In this document: piece after piece, positions 8,424 through 17,157 of the stretch
Position numbering within the stretch: the first letter of the stretch is position 1
Layout: each line of letters opens with the position of its first letter
Assembly (NCBI GenBank): GCA_001515955.1
Contig: LOES01000171.1
Span: 1 to 19,780 of the forward strand
Origin: Clostridia bacterium BRH_c25
GTDB taxonomy: Bacteria; Bacillota_A; Clostridia; Lutisporales; Lutisporaceae
DNA length: 19,780 nucleotides
Direction of reading: 5' to 3'
Made by a program: the position numbers and the translations under genes
Notes under the pieces: generated by a model
Databases searched by the model: none
Told to the model about the DNA's origin: nothing
Seen by the model: only the letters and a program-made list of their open reading frames with translations

Positions 8424-9749
8424 ATGGAGAAAAAGACCAGCTTTAATGATAAGATAATAGCGTTTGTCATGGATAAACTTGCAGGGCCAATGGGCAAAAT
8501 CGGAGACAATGTTATTATGACCTCTATCAGGGATGGCCTGATTGGGGCAACACCTGTCATCATAATAGGAAGTATATTTTTATTGTTGGCTGTAGTTGGG
8601 CAGCCATGGATCGGTAAAGGTGGACCGCTGCTGCCGTTTCTGACACCCTTTTCAGATAAGTTTCTAGTTGCATACAGCTTGACTATGAGCATTTTATCAC
8701 TATATGTTGCAATTGGCATTGCAATGTCTTATGCAAAGCATTATAAGCTTGATCAGATGACTGCTGCAATGATGGGTGTCATGTCCTTCATATTAATTAC
8801 AACGAATGAAGTAAAAGATGGTGCAATTGCAGTAGGTTCCTGGGGTGCAGAAGGTTTGTTTGCAGCAATATCGGTTTCTTTATTGTCAGTCTGGATTTAT
8901 CGTATTTGTAAAGAAAAGAATTTGATTATAAAAATGCCTCCGGGGGTGCCCCAGGGAGTCGGAAATGCTTTCTCTGCATTAATACCCTTTGCTATTGTTA
9001 TTATCATTGCGTGGGGAATAAGAACAGTCATCGGTTTTAATCTGGTTGCATTCTTGTCTGAAGTGATGAAGCCGTTATTCGCAGTTACAGACAACATAGG
9101 AGTCTTTGCCGGAAGAATATTCACAGGTATGTTATTCTGGAGCGTTGGTCTGCACGGAGATAATATGATTATTCCTATAATTACCCCGTTACAAACAGCA
9201 TGGGTTGCAGAAAATGCAAAAGCATTGGCCAGTGGTGTTTCACCTTATGACCTACCGTACGTATGGACTATGGGCGTTGAAAGAATGGTGCTTTGGACTT
9301 CTTCTGCATGGGGTCTGCTGTTCTGGATGTTCAGGTCGAAGGTTAAGTACATTAAAGCATTGGCTGCAGCTTGTACACCGGCGGCAATATTCACAATAAT
9401 AGAACCCCTTGTATTCGGACTTCCGATTGTCATGAGCCCATTTCTTATTATTCCGTTTATACTGTCTGCTACTATAGCAGGTATCGTAACATATGGAGCC
9501 ATGGCCTTGCATTTATGTGCGAGATTGTTTATAGACCTTCCTTGGGCCACACCTCCTCCATTATATGCTTACCTTGGAACAGGCGGAGATTGGAAAGCTG
9601 TTTTGCTGGTTGTAATTAATTTCCTTATCGGCGTAATCATTTATTATCCGTTCTTCAAAGCCTTTGAAAAATCTGAACTGGAAAAGGAAAGTCAAAAAGA
9701 ATTGGAGTTGACTGCAGCGCAAACCAAAGTAGGACAAGTGCAGCTTTAA
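8424..9749 (+). CDS. PTS EIIC permease, lactose/cellobiose (Lac) family
   Basis: The 441-residue membrane protein has about ten hydrophobic spans. It is the sugar-transporting subunit of the EIIABC complex. The family's substrate-site markers are present: GLHGDN (H244) and EPLVFGLPIVMSP (E327). In relatives I recall, this second motif reads NEPxxFGxPIVxNP; here Asn before Glu is Ile326 and the later Asn is Ser. That may signal an unusual sugar, but the comparison is from memory. GGAGG at 8411-8415 precedes the ATG. The gene is cotranscribed with EIIB from the sigma-54 promoter. Sugars handled by the family include cellobiose, chitobiose, lactose and aryl-beta-glucosides. Confidence 0.93.
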   Translation: MEKKTSFNDKIIAFVMDKLAGPMGKIGDNVIMTSIRDGLIGATPVIIIGSIFLLLAVVGQPWIGKGGPLLPFLTPFSDKFLVAYSLTMSILSLYVAIGIAMSYAKHYKLDQMTAAMMGVMSFILITTNEVKDGAIAVGSWGAEGLFAAISVSLLSVWIYRICKEKNLIIKMPPGVPQGVGNAFSALIPFAIVIIIAWGIRTVIGFNLVAFLSEVMKPLFAVTDNIGVFAGRIFTGMLFWSVGLHGDNMIIPIITPLQTAWVAENAKALASGVSPYDLPYVWTMGVERMVLWTSSAWGLLFWMFRSKVKYIKALAAACTPAAIFTIIEPLVFGLPIVMSPFLIIPFILSATIAGIVTYGAMALHLCARLFIDLPWATPPPLYAYLGTGGDWKAVLLVVINFLIGVIIYYPFFKAFEKSELEKESQKELELTAAQTKVGQVQL

Positions 9750-9754
9750 TCAAG

Positions 9755-9811
9755 TTGTATGGAATAGATAAGCTTGGTATACTAATAGATAGATATTGTT
9801 ATACCAGGCTT
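9755..9811 (+). promoter_or_regulatory. candidate promoter with overlapping dyad before the regulator gene
   Basis: TTGTAT (9755-9760), 17 bases, TATACT (9778-9783) preceded by TGG makes a plausible extended -10 promoter for the regulator. Overlapping it, AAGCTTGGTATA (9770-9781) pairs with TATACCAGGCTT (9800-9811) with a single G-U pair and an 18-base loop. This could be an operator, or an RNA hairpin that reduces read-through from EIIC. The tail after the stem is AT-rich without a good T run. Confidence 0.45.
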
Positions 9812-9848
9812 ACTTTAATAATTAAGGAATTGGGGGGAGGGCGTTTTT

Positions 9849-12581
9849 ATGAAAAGAGAAGAAATAATTCTTAAAAGACTGGAAGAGATATGTGTAAAAA
9901 AATATAAGAACATTAACTGGGGCAATATCGATAGAATAGGTCTCTCTGCCCAAGAAATATCTGAATTATTAAGCTTGGATAGAGCTAACGTCAGCAAAGA
10001 TTTAAATGAGCTAAAGAAAAAAGGCAAGGTTGCTAAATTTACCGGACGTCCCACTTTGTTTTTTCCTGCAAGCTTGCTTAAAGATGCATTTAGTGTAGAG
10101 CTTGATACTTTAGAAATAAAAACCCTTGATGAAATAAGAAACAAAAAAGAGGATAGCTTATCTAATATTGTAGGTTTGCAAGGCAGCTTGAAAACTTGTT
10201 TCGAGCAGTTGAATGTAGCTGTTGTGTATCCGTCATTCGGTTTGCATACATTATTATATGGAAAAACCGGTGTAGGAAAAAGTATGCTTGCTGATTTGAT
10301 GTATTCCATAGCACAAAAGGAAATGGCAGGCAAATTCAAATCATACATTACTTTTAACTGTGCGGATTATTCTCAGAATTCCAATCTATTGATGACGGAG
10401 CTTTTCGGATGTATTAAAGGTGCATATACCGGAGCTGATACAACCAGAAAAGGGTTAATAGAAAATGCGGATAATGGCATCCTTTTTCTGGATGAGGTGC
10501 ATAGACTTCCTCCGGAAGGTCAGGAAATGCTTTTTTATGTAATGGATAAGGGTATGTTCAGAAGAGTAGGAGAAACAAAAGAATTTACAAAGGTGAAGGT
10601 CTTAATTATTTGTGCAACAACAGAGAAGCCTGAAAATGTTTTGCTGCCTACATTCTATAGAAGAATACCGATGAAAATTTATGTGCCGAATTATTCCGAG
10701 AGATCGGTAGATGAAAGAAAATGTTTGGTAGAACTTTATTTTAATGATGAATGCAGGATTCTGAATAAAACTTTTAAAGTTGACCGGCATATCATTGATT
10801 TGTTGAGTATGTATGACTGCAAAGGGAATGTAGGGCAGCTGAAAAACGACATAAAGCTAATGTCGGCTAGAGCTTTTGCCCAGACTATAACAAACAATGA
10901 AAGTGTTATAACCATATCTTGTGAAGATGCGGCAAAAGTGATCGGCAGCAATGTAAATTTTAGAAACATGCGAAAGGATTATGTCATATTTGACGGTAAA
11001 GGGTCAGCTTTACATAGTACAGTCTCTAAAGATGATGATTTATACGACAATCTGCTAAATACTTTAAATGAATTAAATCTGCAGAACTATTCGAAGCAGG
11101 AGATTGAGAAAGCGATAAACAGCGAGATTAACAAATATTTTAAACTTGATTCCAATGATGATTTTGGCAATGATGAAGCAACTAAAAGGTTTGTATCTGA
11201 TGAAATGATTGAGCTCTCAAAGATCGTACTGGATCTGGCAAAGGATAAATTAGATAAAAGCTACAATAGCTCTAATGTTTTTACTCTGTCCCTTCACCTT
11301 CAAACGACAATCAATCGCTTAAAAAGCGGACAAACAATAAAAAACAATAAGATCAACCATATAAGGAAAAAGTATCCGAAGGAATTTATCACTGCTTTGG
11401 AGGCAGTGGAAAAAATCGAAAAAAGAATATCAATCAGTATTCCTTTAAATGAAGTCGGTTTTATAACGCTGCTTTTAGTTTCGATGGATATTGACAATAA
11501 TGCAAAAAATAATTCCGGCAGAGTTGGTATATTAGTAGTAAGTCACGGAGAGTGCATAGCAAGCTCCATGTTGAGCTTGGCCAATAAAATGCTTGGGAAA
11601 AATGTAGGTCTTGCAATAGATGTTCCGCTGGAAAAAGCCTCGGAGCTTACTATTAATGAAATAATTGAAGCTGTAAAAAAGGTTGATGAGGGGAAAGGTG
11701 TTCTTATTCTGATTGATATGGGACTGGTTACGAATGTAAAAGACGTTATAATAGCAAAATCAGGAATACAAGTTGAAGTTATAGAAAGAGTAAGTACCCC
11801 CATGTTAATACGTGCTATAGAAAAATCCCTTACTTTTGAGAGTACAGTTAAAGAATTCCGAAAGGAAATGATGTTTGACTTCTACCAGGATACAATTTGC
11901 CTTGAAGCTCAAAAGGACAGTATAAATGAGAAAAATATGATCATAGTCTATTGCATTACGGGAAGGGGAACATCCGTAAGGCTGAAGGAATATATTTGCG
12001 AGAATATCAGTAAGCAGTTGTTGAACAAAGTAGAAATTCATATTGAGGATGAAGAATTTATCAATCTTACTGAAGATAAAATCAAATTAAAATATGATAA
12101 TAGAATATTGGCAGTTGTGGGGACTTTTAGAAAAAGTTTTCAGGACATCACATTCATTTCCTCAGATGAAATATTACTGCAGGAAGGAATAAGGAGATTG
12201 ACAGCGGTGATTGAAAGCATAGAGGGGTATAATCCATATAAAGAAGGCGAGACATCTCTTAGCAAGGTTCTGAAATTTGTAAATCCATTATTACTGGTCA
12301 AAGAATTAAAAAAAGTAATAATTAATTTTGAAAACCATTTCAATACGGATCTTGATCCTAAAATAATCGCTATCATTATCCTCCATATGGGCTGTATGAT
12401 AGAAGATCTGATATTAGGCAAAAAGTTGAAAGCCTTCGATGACTATCTATATGCTTATCAAAAGCATGAAGCTCAAATAAAATATCTGAAGAACTCCTTT
12501 AAACAATTGGAAAAAATGTTCGATATAATTCTTCCGGACGAGGAAATAGCAAGACTGACCGAAATAATGATGGAAAACTGA
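9849..12581 (+). CDS. sigma-54-dependent PTS transcriptional activator (LevR/CelR type)
   Basis: The 910-residue protein has the following order. HTH, about 30-75 (LSAQEISELLSLDRANVSKD). AAA+ sigma-54 interaction domain, about 105-340: Walker A GKTGVGKS 138-145, sigma-54 loop GAYTGA 191-196, Walker B ILFLDE 211-216. PRD1, about 450-550 (H483). EIIA-Man-like domain from about 558 (H566 in VVSHG). EIIB-like domain near 697-790 (C702). PRD2, about 805-905 (H846). Such proteins couple PTS phosphorylation to activation at -24/-12 promoters. GAYTGA in place of GAFTGA and GNVGQL in the sensor region are, as I recall, normal for LevR relatives. It should act at the two dyads at 7923 and 12584. In PRD1 the place of the second His reads FITLLLVSM, so one phosphosite may be missing. 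A strong GGGGGGAGGG precedes the ATG. Confidence 0.95.
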   Translation: MKREEIILKRLEEICVKKYKNINWGNIDRIGLSAQEISELLSLDRANVSKDLNELKKKGKVAKFTGRPTLFFPASLLKDAFSVELDTLEIKTLDEIRNKKEDSLSNIVGLQGSLKTCFEQLNVAVVYPSFGLHTLLYGKTGVGKSMLADLMYSIAQKEMAGKFKSYITFNCADYSQNSNLLMTELFGCIKGAYTGADTTRKGLIENADNGILFLDEVHRLPPEGQEMLFYVMDKGMFRRVGETKEFTKVKVLIICATTEKPENVLLPTFYRRIPMKIYVPNYSERSVDERKCLVELYFNDECRILNKTFKVDRHIIDLLSMYDCKGNVGQLKNDIKLMSARAFAQTITNNESVITISCEDAAKVIGSNVNFRNMRKDYVIFDGKGSALHSTVSKDDDLYDNLLNTLNELNLQNYSKQEIEKAINSEINKYFKLDSNDDFGNDEATKRFVSDEMIELSKIVLDLAKDKLDKSYNSSNVFTLSLHLQTTINRLKSGQTIKNNKINHIRKKYPKEFITALEAVEKIEKRISISIPLNEVGFITLLLVSMDIDNNAKNNSGRVGILVVSHGECIASSMLSLANKMLGKNVGLAIDVPLEKASELTINEIIEAVKKVDEGKGVLILIDMGLVTNVKDVIIAKSGIQVEVIERVSTPMLIRAIEKSLTFESTVKEFRKEMMFDFYQDTICLEAQKDSINEKNMIIVYCITGRGTSVRLKEYICENISKQLLNKVEIHIEDEEFINLTEDKIKLKYDNRILAVVGTFRKSFQDITFISSDEILLQEGIRRLTAVIESIEGYNPYKEGETSLSKVLKFVNPLLLVKELKKVIINFENHFNTDLDPKIIAIIILHMGCMIEDLILGKKLKAFDDYLYAYQKHEAQIKYLKNSFKQLEKMFDIILPDEEIARLTEIMMEN

Positions 12582-12582
12582 G

Positions 12583-12616
12583 TAACACACTAAACTTTTT
12601 TAAGCTTAGTGTGTTA
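12583..12616. promoter_or_regulatory. upstream activator dyad 2
   Basis: TAACACACTAA (12583-12593) and TTAGTGTGTTA (12606-12616) are perfect 11-base arms. Their core, AACACACT-N16-AGTGTGTT (12584-12615), is identical in arms and spacing to dyad 1, and gagtaacacacta is shared over 13 bases. It begins 84 bases before the second -24/-12 promoter. It directly follows the regulator stop, so its RNA form might also attenuate read-through, although the T run present at dyad 1 is absent here. Confidence 0.75.
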
Positions 12617-12667
12617 TGTTTTGTTGAAGGCGTTGGTATTACTGGGGTATGATGCTTGGTATACAGT

Positions 12668-12683
12668 TGGCACAAATCTTGCT
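12668..12683 (+). promoter_or_regulatory. sigma-54 (-24/-12) promoter 2
   Basis: TGGCAC-AAATC-TTGCT again matches the sigma-54 consensus fully. The start should be near 12694, giving a very short leader with GAGGAGG (12701-12707) before the EIIA ATG at 12714. It drives EIIA and the catabolic genes independently of EIIB-EIIC. Confidence 0.92.
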
Positions 12684-12713
12684 CAGATAAATTATATTGA
12701 GAGGAGGTATAGT

Positions 12714-13055
12714 ATGGCTTTGGAAATAGAAAAGATCGCATTTACAGTCATATTACATGCCGGAAATGCAAAGTCAGAGGCATATAAAGCACTTGCTGAA
12801 GCAAAACAGGGTAGATTTGAGAATATTGAAATGTACCTGAAAAATGCAAAGAGGGAGCTTAACGAAGTGCATGGCGTTCAAACCGAACTGCTGACAGCTG
12901 AAGCGAATGGCGAGAATGTTAATTTGCCGATCATTCTTGTACATGCACAGGATCATCTTATGACGGCAATGTCTGAAATTAATCTAGTAGAAGAACTGAT
13001 TGATTGTGTGAAAGAAATACACAGGTTGAACAGCATGATGAGGCAACAGGACTAA
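12714..13055 (+). CDS. PTS EIIA component, lactose/cellobiose (Lac) family
   Basis: The 113-residue all-helical protein has the Lac-family EIIA site ILVHAQDHLMTA, with H77 as the phosphorylated residue and D80 as the metal ligand, the same spacing as H78/D81 in lactococcal LacF. It takes phosphate from HPr and gives it to EIIB. An upstream in-frame ATG at 12609 exists, but it precedes the sigma-54 promoter and cannot be on that transcript; ATG 12714, with GAGGAGG, is right. It is the first gene of the second unit. No other EIIA is visible here, so it should complete the EIIB-EIIC pair. Confidence 0.94.
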   Translation: MALEIEKIAFTVILHAGNAKSEAYKALAEAKQGRFENIEMYLKNAKRELNEVHGVQTELLTAEANGENVNLPIILVHAQDHLMTAMSEINLVEELIDCVKEIHRLNSMMRQQD

Positions 13056-13076
13056 TGATATTCGGGAGGAGTTTAA

Positions 13077-14024
13077 ATGAGTAGAATTAAAAGGATAATC
13101 GATTGCACAAAAAGTGACTTTGAAAGAATGAGTGCAATGGAACTTAAAGAGTCAATATTCGCTGCAGAAGGAAGGACAATACTCTCGCAAAATTACGTCA
13201 GAAGCCATCAGGGCCTTTTGGACGGTATAACAAATACGGAGCTTGAAGCAGCTTTCGGAGCGGATTTGATTTTATTAAACGGATACAGCCTGGATGAGAA
13301 CCAGAGTATACCCGGATTGCACGGGATGAGGCTCGTGGATGTCAAGAAACTGGTAAATAGACCGCTGGGAATATATCTTGAATGTCCCGATACCAATGCA
13401 AGTGTAGCAGGATCTATAGGCGCTGCATATGAGGGTTTTCTTTCAAGCGATAGAGTAGTTTCAGCCAAAAATATTGAGGAGTGCCTTAAGGAAGGTGCGG
13501 ACTTTATTATACTGGGAGGTAATCCCGGATCTGCGACATCCTTTGATAGTATTATTGCGGCTACAAAGCTGGCTAAAAGTATTGCAGGAGATAGAACCTT
13601 GATTTTTTCAGGCAAATGGGAAGATGGAACAATAGAAAAGGTTTTGGGAGATCCCCTTGCAAAAAGGCCGGCGAATGAAATAATAAAAGAATTGATTGAT
13701 GCCGGTGCGGATGTTATTACACTTCCGGCTCCCGGCTCCCGTCACGGAATTTCAACCGATATGATAAGGGCATGTGTAGAGTTTACCCATTCCTATAAAC
13801 CGGGAACACTGGCCATGGTATTCCTTGATAGTTCGGTTGAAGGGGCAGACGTAGATACCATAAGAGAAATAGCATTAAAGATGAAAGAAACCGGGGCAGA
13901 TATACATGCCATAGGAGACGCAGGCTTTGCATGTGTAGCAGTGCCGGAAAATCTATATCAAATGTCTGTGACAATAAGAGGAAGACGTTTTACCTGGAAG
14001 AGAATGGCAGGCAATAATAGATAA
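13077..14024 (+). CDS. uncharacterised PTS-operon protein, TIM-barrel-like
   Basis: The 315-residue soluble protein begins with RIIDCTKSDFERMSAMELKESI. I recall related proteins inside Firmicutes PTS operons, often labelled only as a domain of unknown function or, doubtfully, as haloacid-dehalogenase-like; I see none of the HAD motifs (no DxDxT start, no GD..ND). Regularly spaced strands, LILLNGY (about 64), IYLECP (about 100), FIILGG (about 143), LIFSGKWEDG (about 175), VITLPAPGS (about 215), AMVFLDSS (about 245) and IHAIGDAG (about 275), suggest an eightfold barrel. Glycine-rich turns such as GGNPGS and GDAG could bind phosphate. A role in handling the phosphorylated sugar is inferred only from its place between EIIA and the GH1 gene. 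GGGAGGAG precedes the ATG. Confidence 0.7.
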   Translation: MSRIKRIIDCTKSDFERMSAMELKESIFAAEGRTILSQNYVRSHQGLLDGITNTELEAAFGADLILLNGYSLDENQSIPGLHGMRLVDVKKLVNRPLGIYLECPDTNASVAGSIGAAYEGFLSSDRVVSAKNIEECLKEGADFIILGGNPGSATSFDSIIAATKLAKSIAGDRTLIFSGKWEDGTIEKVLGDPLAKRPANEIIKELIDAGADVITLPAPGSRHGISTDMIRACVEFTHSYKPGTLAMVFLDSSVEGADVDTIREIALKMKETGADIHAIGDAGFACVAVPENLYQMSVTIRGRRFTWKRMAGNNR

Positions 14025-15413
<1,389 letters not shown>

Positions 15414-15438
15414 TAATTAAACCGGATGAGGTGAACTC

Positions 15439-15891
15439 ATGAAGATAGCGCTAGGAAGCGATCACGTAGGTTATGCTATGAAAATGGAAATCGTAAAGTA
15501 CCTTGAGGAAAAAGGCTATGAATGTGTTGACTTTGGTCCTTATGGAACCGAAAGGGCAGATTACCCGGTATATGCACTTAAGGTTGCTAATGCAGTAGCA
15601 TCGGGAAACATTGAGAAAGGTATATTGATCTGTGGAACCGGTGTAGGGATATCTATTGCTGCAAATAAAGTTAAAGGGATACGGGCTGTTGTTTGCAGCG
15701 AACCCTATTCGGCTTCTTTTTCAAGATTACATAATAATACAAACATTTTAGCCTTTGGTGCGAGAGTGATAGGTATAGAGCTGGCTAAAATGATTGTCGG
15801 CCAATGGTTGAATACTGAATATGAAGGTGGCAGACATCAAAACAGAATAGATCAGATTGCTATGATTGAAAGAGGTGAGCAGCTTGATTAA
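15439..15891 (+). CDS. rpiB: RpiB-family sugar-phosphate isomerase (ribose-5-P / allose-6-P)
   Basis: The 150-residue protein carries the RpiB residues at the E. coli positions: D8 and H9 (GSDH), C65 (ICGTGVG), H98 (RLHNN), R132 and R136 (GGRHQNR). It interconverts an aldose and a ketose phosphate. Compared with E. coli RpiB (AlsB) as I remember it, it shares AVVCSEPYSA, LAFG.RV.G.ELAKMIV and YEGGRHQ. That enzyme sits in the allose operon and also isomerises allose-6-phosphate to allulose-6-phosphate. Standard RpiB of clostridia reads HNDAN where this has HNNTN. Next to an AlsE-like epimerase, allose-6-P isomerase is as likely as a pentose role; galactose-6-P isomerase (LacAB) is less likely, since only one subunit is present. 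GAGGTG precedes the ATG. Confidence 0.9.
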   Translation: MKIALGSDHVGYAMKMEIVKYLEEKGYECVDFGPYGTERADYPVYALKVANAVASGNIEKGILICGTGVGISIAANKVKGIRAVVCSEPYSASFSRLHNNTNILAFGARVIGIELAKMIVGQWLNTEYEGGRHQNRIDQIAMIERGEQLD

Positions 15892-16540
15892 TATTTGCCC
15901 CTCGTTAATGTGTGCTGATTTTACAAAATTGAAGGAAGAAATAACTGAGCTTGAAAAAGCCGGGGCAGACATGTTTCATATCGATATTATGGACGGTAAA
16001 TTTGTTCCTAACTTTGCACTGGGCCTTGAAGATGTTAAAGCTATAGGCAGACTGGCAACTATTCCATTTGATGTGCATCTTATGGTGGAAGAGCCTGAAA
16101 TATATATTGACAAGTTTTCAATGTACGGCTGCGAAATTATATTTGTACATCTTGAAGCTTGTAAACACATTAGCAGGACACTCTTAAAAATAAATAAAAG
16201 AAAAATTAAAGTCGGACTTGCACTAAATCCGGGAACACCGATCAGTTTAACGGAGGAGGTTCTGGGAAATGTGGACTATATACTTATTATGGCAGTGAAT
16301 CCCGGATTTGCAGGCCAAAGCTTTATTGAATCTACAGTAGACAAAGTGCGTAGATTAAAAGATTTGGTTGATAAAAAAGGCTACGATATAAAAATTGCTG
16401 TAGACGGATGTATAAACGAAGAAAACGTGAAAAAACTTTCTGCTGCCGGTGCCGAATATTTCATTGCCGGTACGGCAGGTCTTTTTAATAAAAACTATAC
16501 GTATGTAGAAAACGTGAAAAGGCTAAAAAACTGTATTTAA
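15884..16540 (+). CDS. ketose-phosphate 3-epimerase, AlsE-like (allulose-6-P or ribulose-5-P)
   Basis: The 218-residue barrel protein of the ribulose-phosphate 3-epimerase family has metal and catalytic residues H32, D34 (FHIDIMDG), H65 (DVHLMV) and D174 (VDG). Several positions follow AlsE rather than Rpe as I recall them: SLMCADF in place of SILSADF, NPGFAGQ in place of NPGFGGQ, and GTAGLF (196-201) in place of GSAIF. AlsE converts allulose-6-phosphate to fructose-6-phosphate. The best start is TTG 15884, inside the end of rpiB (8-base overlap), with AGGTG at 15873-15877; a TTG at 15866 is upstream of that site. The coupling to rpiB argues that the two act in succession. An ordinary pentose-phosphate epimerase remains possible. 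Confidence 0.88.
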   Translation: MINICPSLMCADFTKLKEEITELEKAGADMFHIDIMDGKFVPNFALGLEDVKAIGRLATIPFDVHLMVEEPEIYIDKFSMYGCEIIFVHLEACKHISRTLLKINKRKIKVGLALNPGTPISLTEEVLGNVDYILIMAVNPGFAGQSFIESTVDKVRRLKDLVDKKGYDIKIAVDGCINEENVKKLSAAGAEYFIAGTAGLFNKNYTYVENVKRLKNCI

Positions 16541-16586
16541 AGTAAGCTAGTTTTACTAGTGGGAAGGCAAATTTTGGAGGGATGTT

Positions 16587-16847
16587 ATGATATCGGGAGA
16601 TGTAATGGTGATGAATAAATCGGGATTGCATGCAAGGCCTGCTGCTATGTTGGTAAAGACGGCATCTGACTATAAATCTACGGTAAATATAGAATTCAAT
16701 GGGCGTAAGGGCAATGCAAAAAGCATTATTGCAGTTTTGGCTCTTGGAGTGAATAATGGAGCAAGGATTAAAGTTTCGGTTGACGGAGAGGATGAACAAG
16801 CAGCATTTGATGCGATTATAAAGCTTATTGAAACAATGAAGGAATAG
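16587..16847 (+). CDS. HPr-family phosphocarrier protein
   Basis: The 86-residue protein has the active His15 (SGLHARPAA) that takes phosphate from Enzyme I, and Ser46 (AKSIIAV), the HPr-kinase site used in Gram-positive catabolite control. It would supply EIIA of this system. HPr is usually encoded once, beside ptsI; its presence inside a sugar operon, with no ptsI visible, suggests either a dedicated copy or a genome where HPr is carried here. GGAGGG (16576-16581) precedes the ATG. It is the last intact gene of the unit; a small dyad CTAGT-TTT-ACTAG lies in the 46-base gap before it. Confidence 0.93.
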   Translation: MISGDVMVMNKSGLHARPAAMLVKTASDYKSTVNIEFNGRKGNAKSIIAVLALGVNNGARIKVSVDGEDEQAAFDAIIKLIETMKE

Positions 16848-16848
16848 T

Positions 16849-17037
16849 ATGCAAATGGCACAAAGGTTTAAAAGGGCAGGCGTGTCTCCTGGTAAATAGA
16901 ATGATTTGACTATGATCGAGTATGCAGGGCTTGGAATAGCTATGGGAAACGCTGCGGATATTCTAAAGGACAAAGCGGATTATATTACCGATAATAATGA
17001 TAATGAAGGCGTATCAAAGGCTATAAATTTGTTTTAG
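16849..17037 (+). pseudogene. remnant of a Cof-type HAD phosphatase
   Basis: One frame from 16849 to 17037 reads as a decayed C-terminus of a Cof-family HAD sugar phosphatase. First come about 16 codons (AQRFKRAGVSP-like), then an in-frame TAG (16897-16899). After it comes NDLTMIEYAGLGIAMGNA, then KADYIT, NNDNEGVSKAI and TAG at 17035-17037. The second part is the classic motif-IV region; the expected GD before ND and about eight residues are missing. The catalytic DxDxT half is absent, so no activity is possible. It follows HPr by one base, which suggests the operon once ended with a HAD phosphatase. Confidence 0.82.
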
Positions 17038-17085
17038 AGTCTGAACACCATAATAGTACTCTAGTCGTATAATTTGAAATAAAGC

Positions 17086-17131
17086 AGAAAATATTGAAGG
17101 AAAACGCTAGTTTAAGCCTTCAATATTTTCT
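17086..17131. terminator. bidirectional terminator between the PTS operon and asd
   Basis: A perfect 15-base inverted repeat: AGAAAATATTGAAGG (17086-17100) with CCTTCAATATTTTCT (17117-17131) and a 16-base loop. The outer arm is U-rich in RNA read from either strand, so the GAAGG/CCTTC core followed by AATATTTTCT can end transcription from both sides. The genes on its two sides converge. Confidence 0.8.
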
Positions 17132-17157
17132 TAAGTGTGAGAAGTATGATATAAGCT

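Noticed and set aside
12609..12713. Longer N-terminus for EIIA starting at ATG 12609
   Set aside because: It begins upstream of the sigma-54 promoter and inside activator dyad 2, has no ribosome site, and Lac-family EIIA proteins begin near ATG 12714.
16855..16870. TGGCAC-AAAGG after HPr as a third sigma-54 promoter
   Set aside because: The -12 element reads TTTAA without the essential GC, and no activator dyad precedes it.
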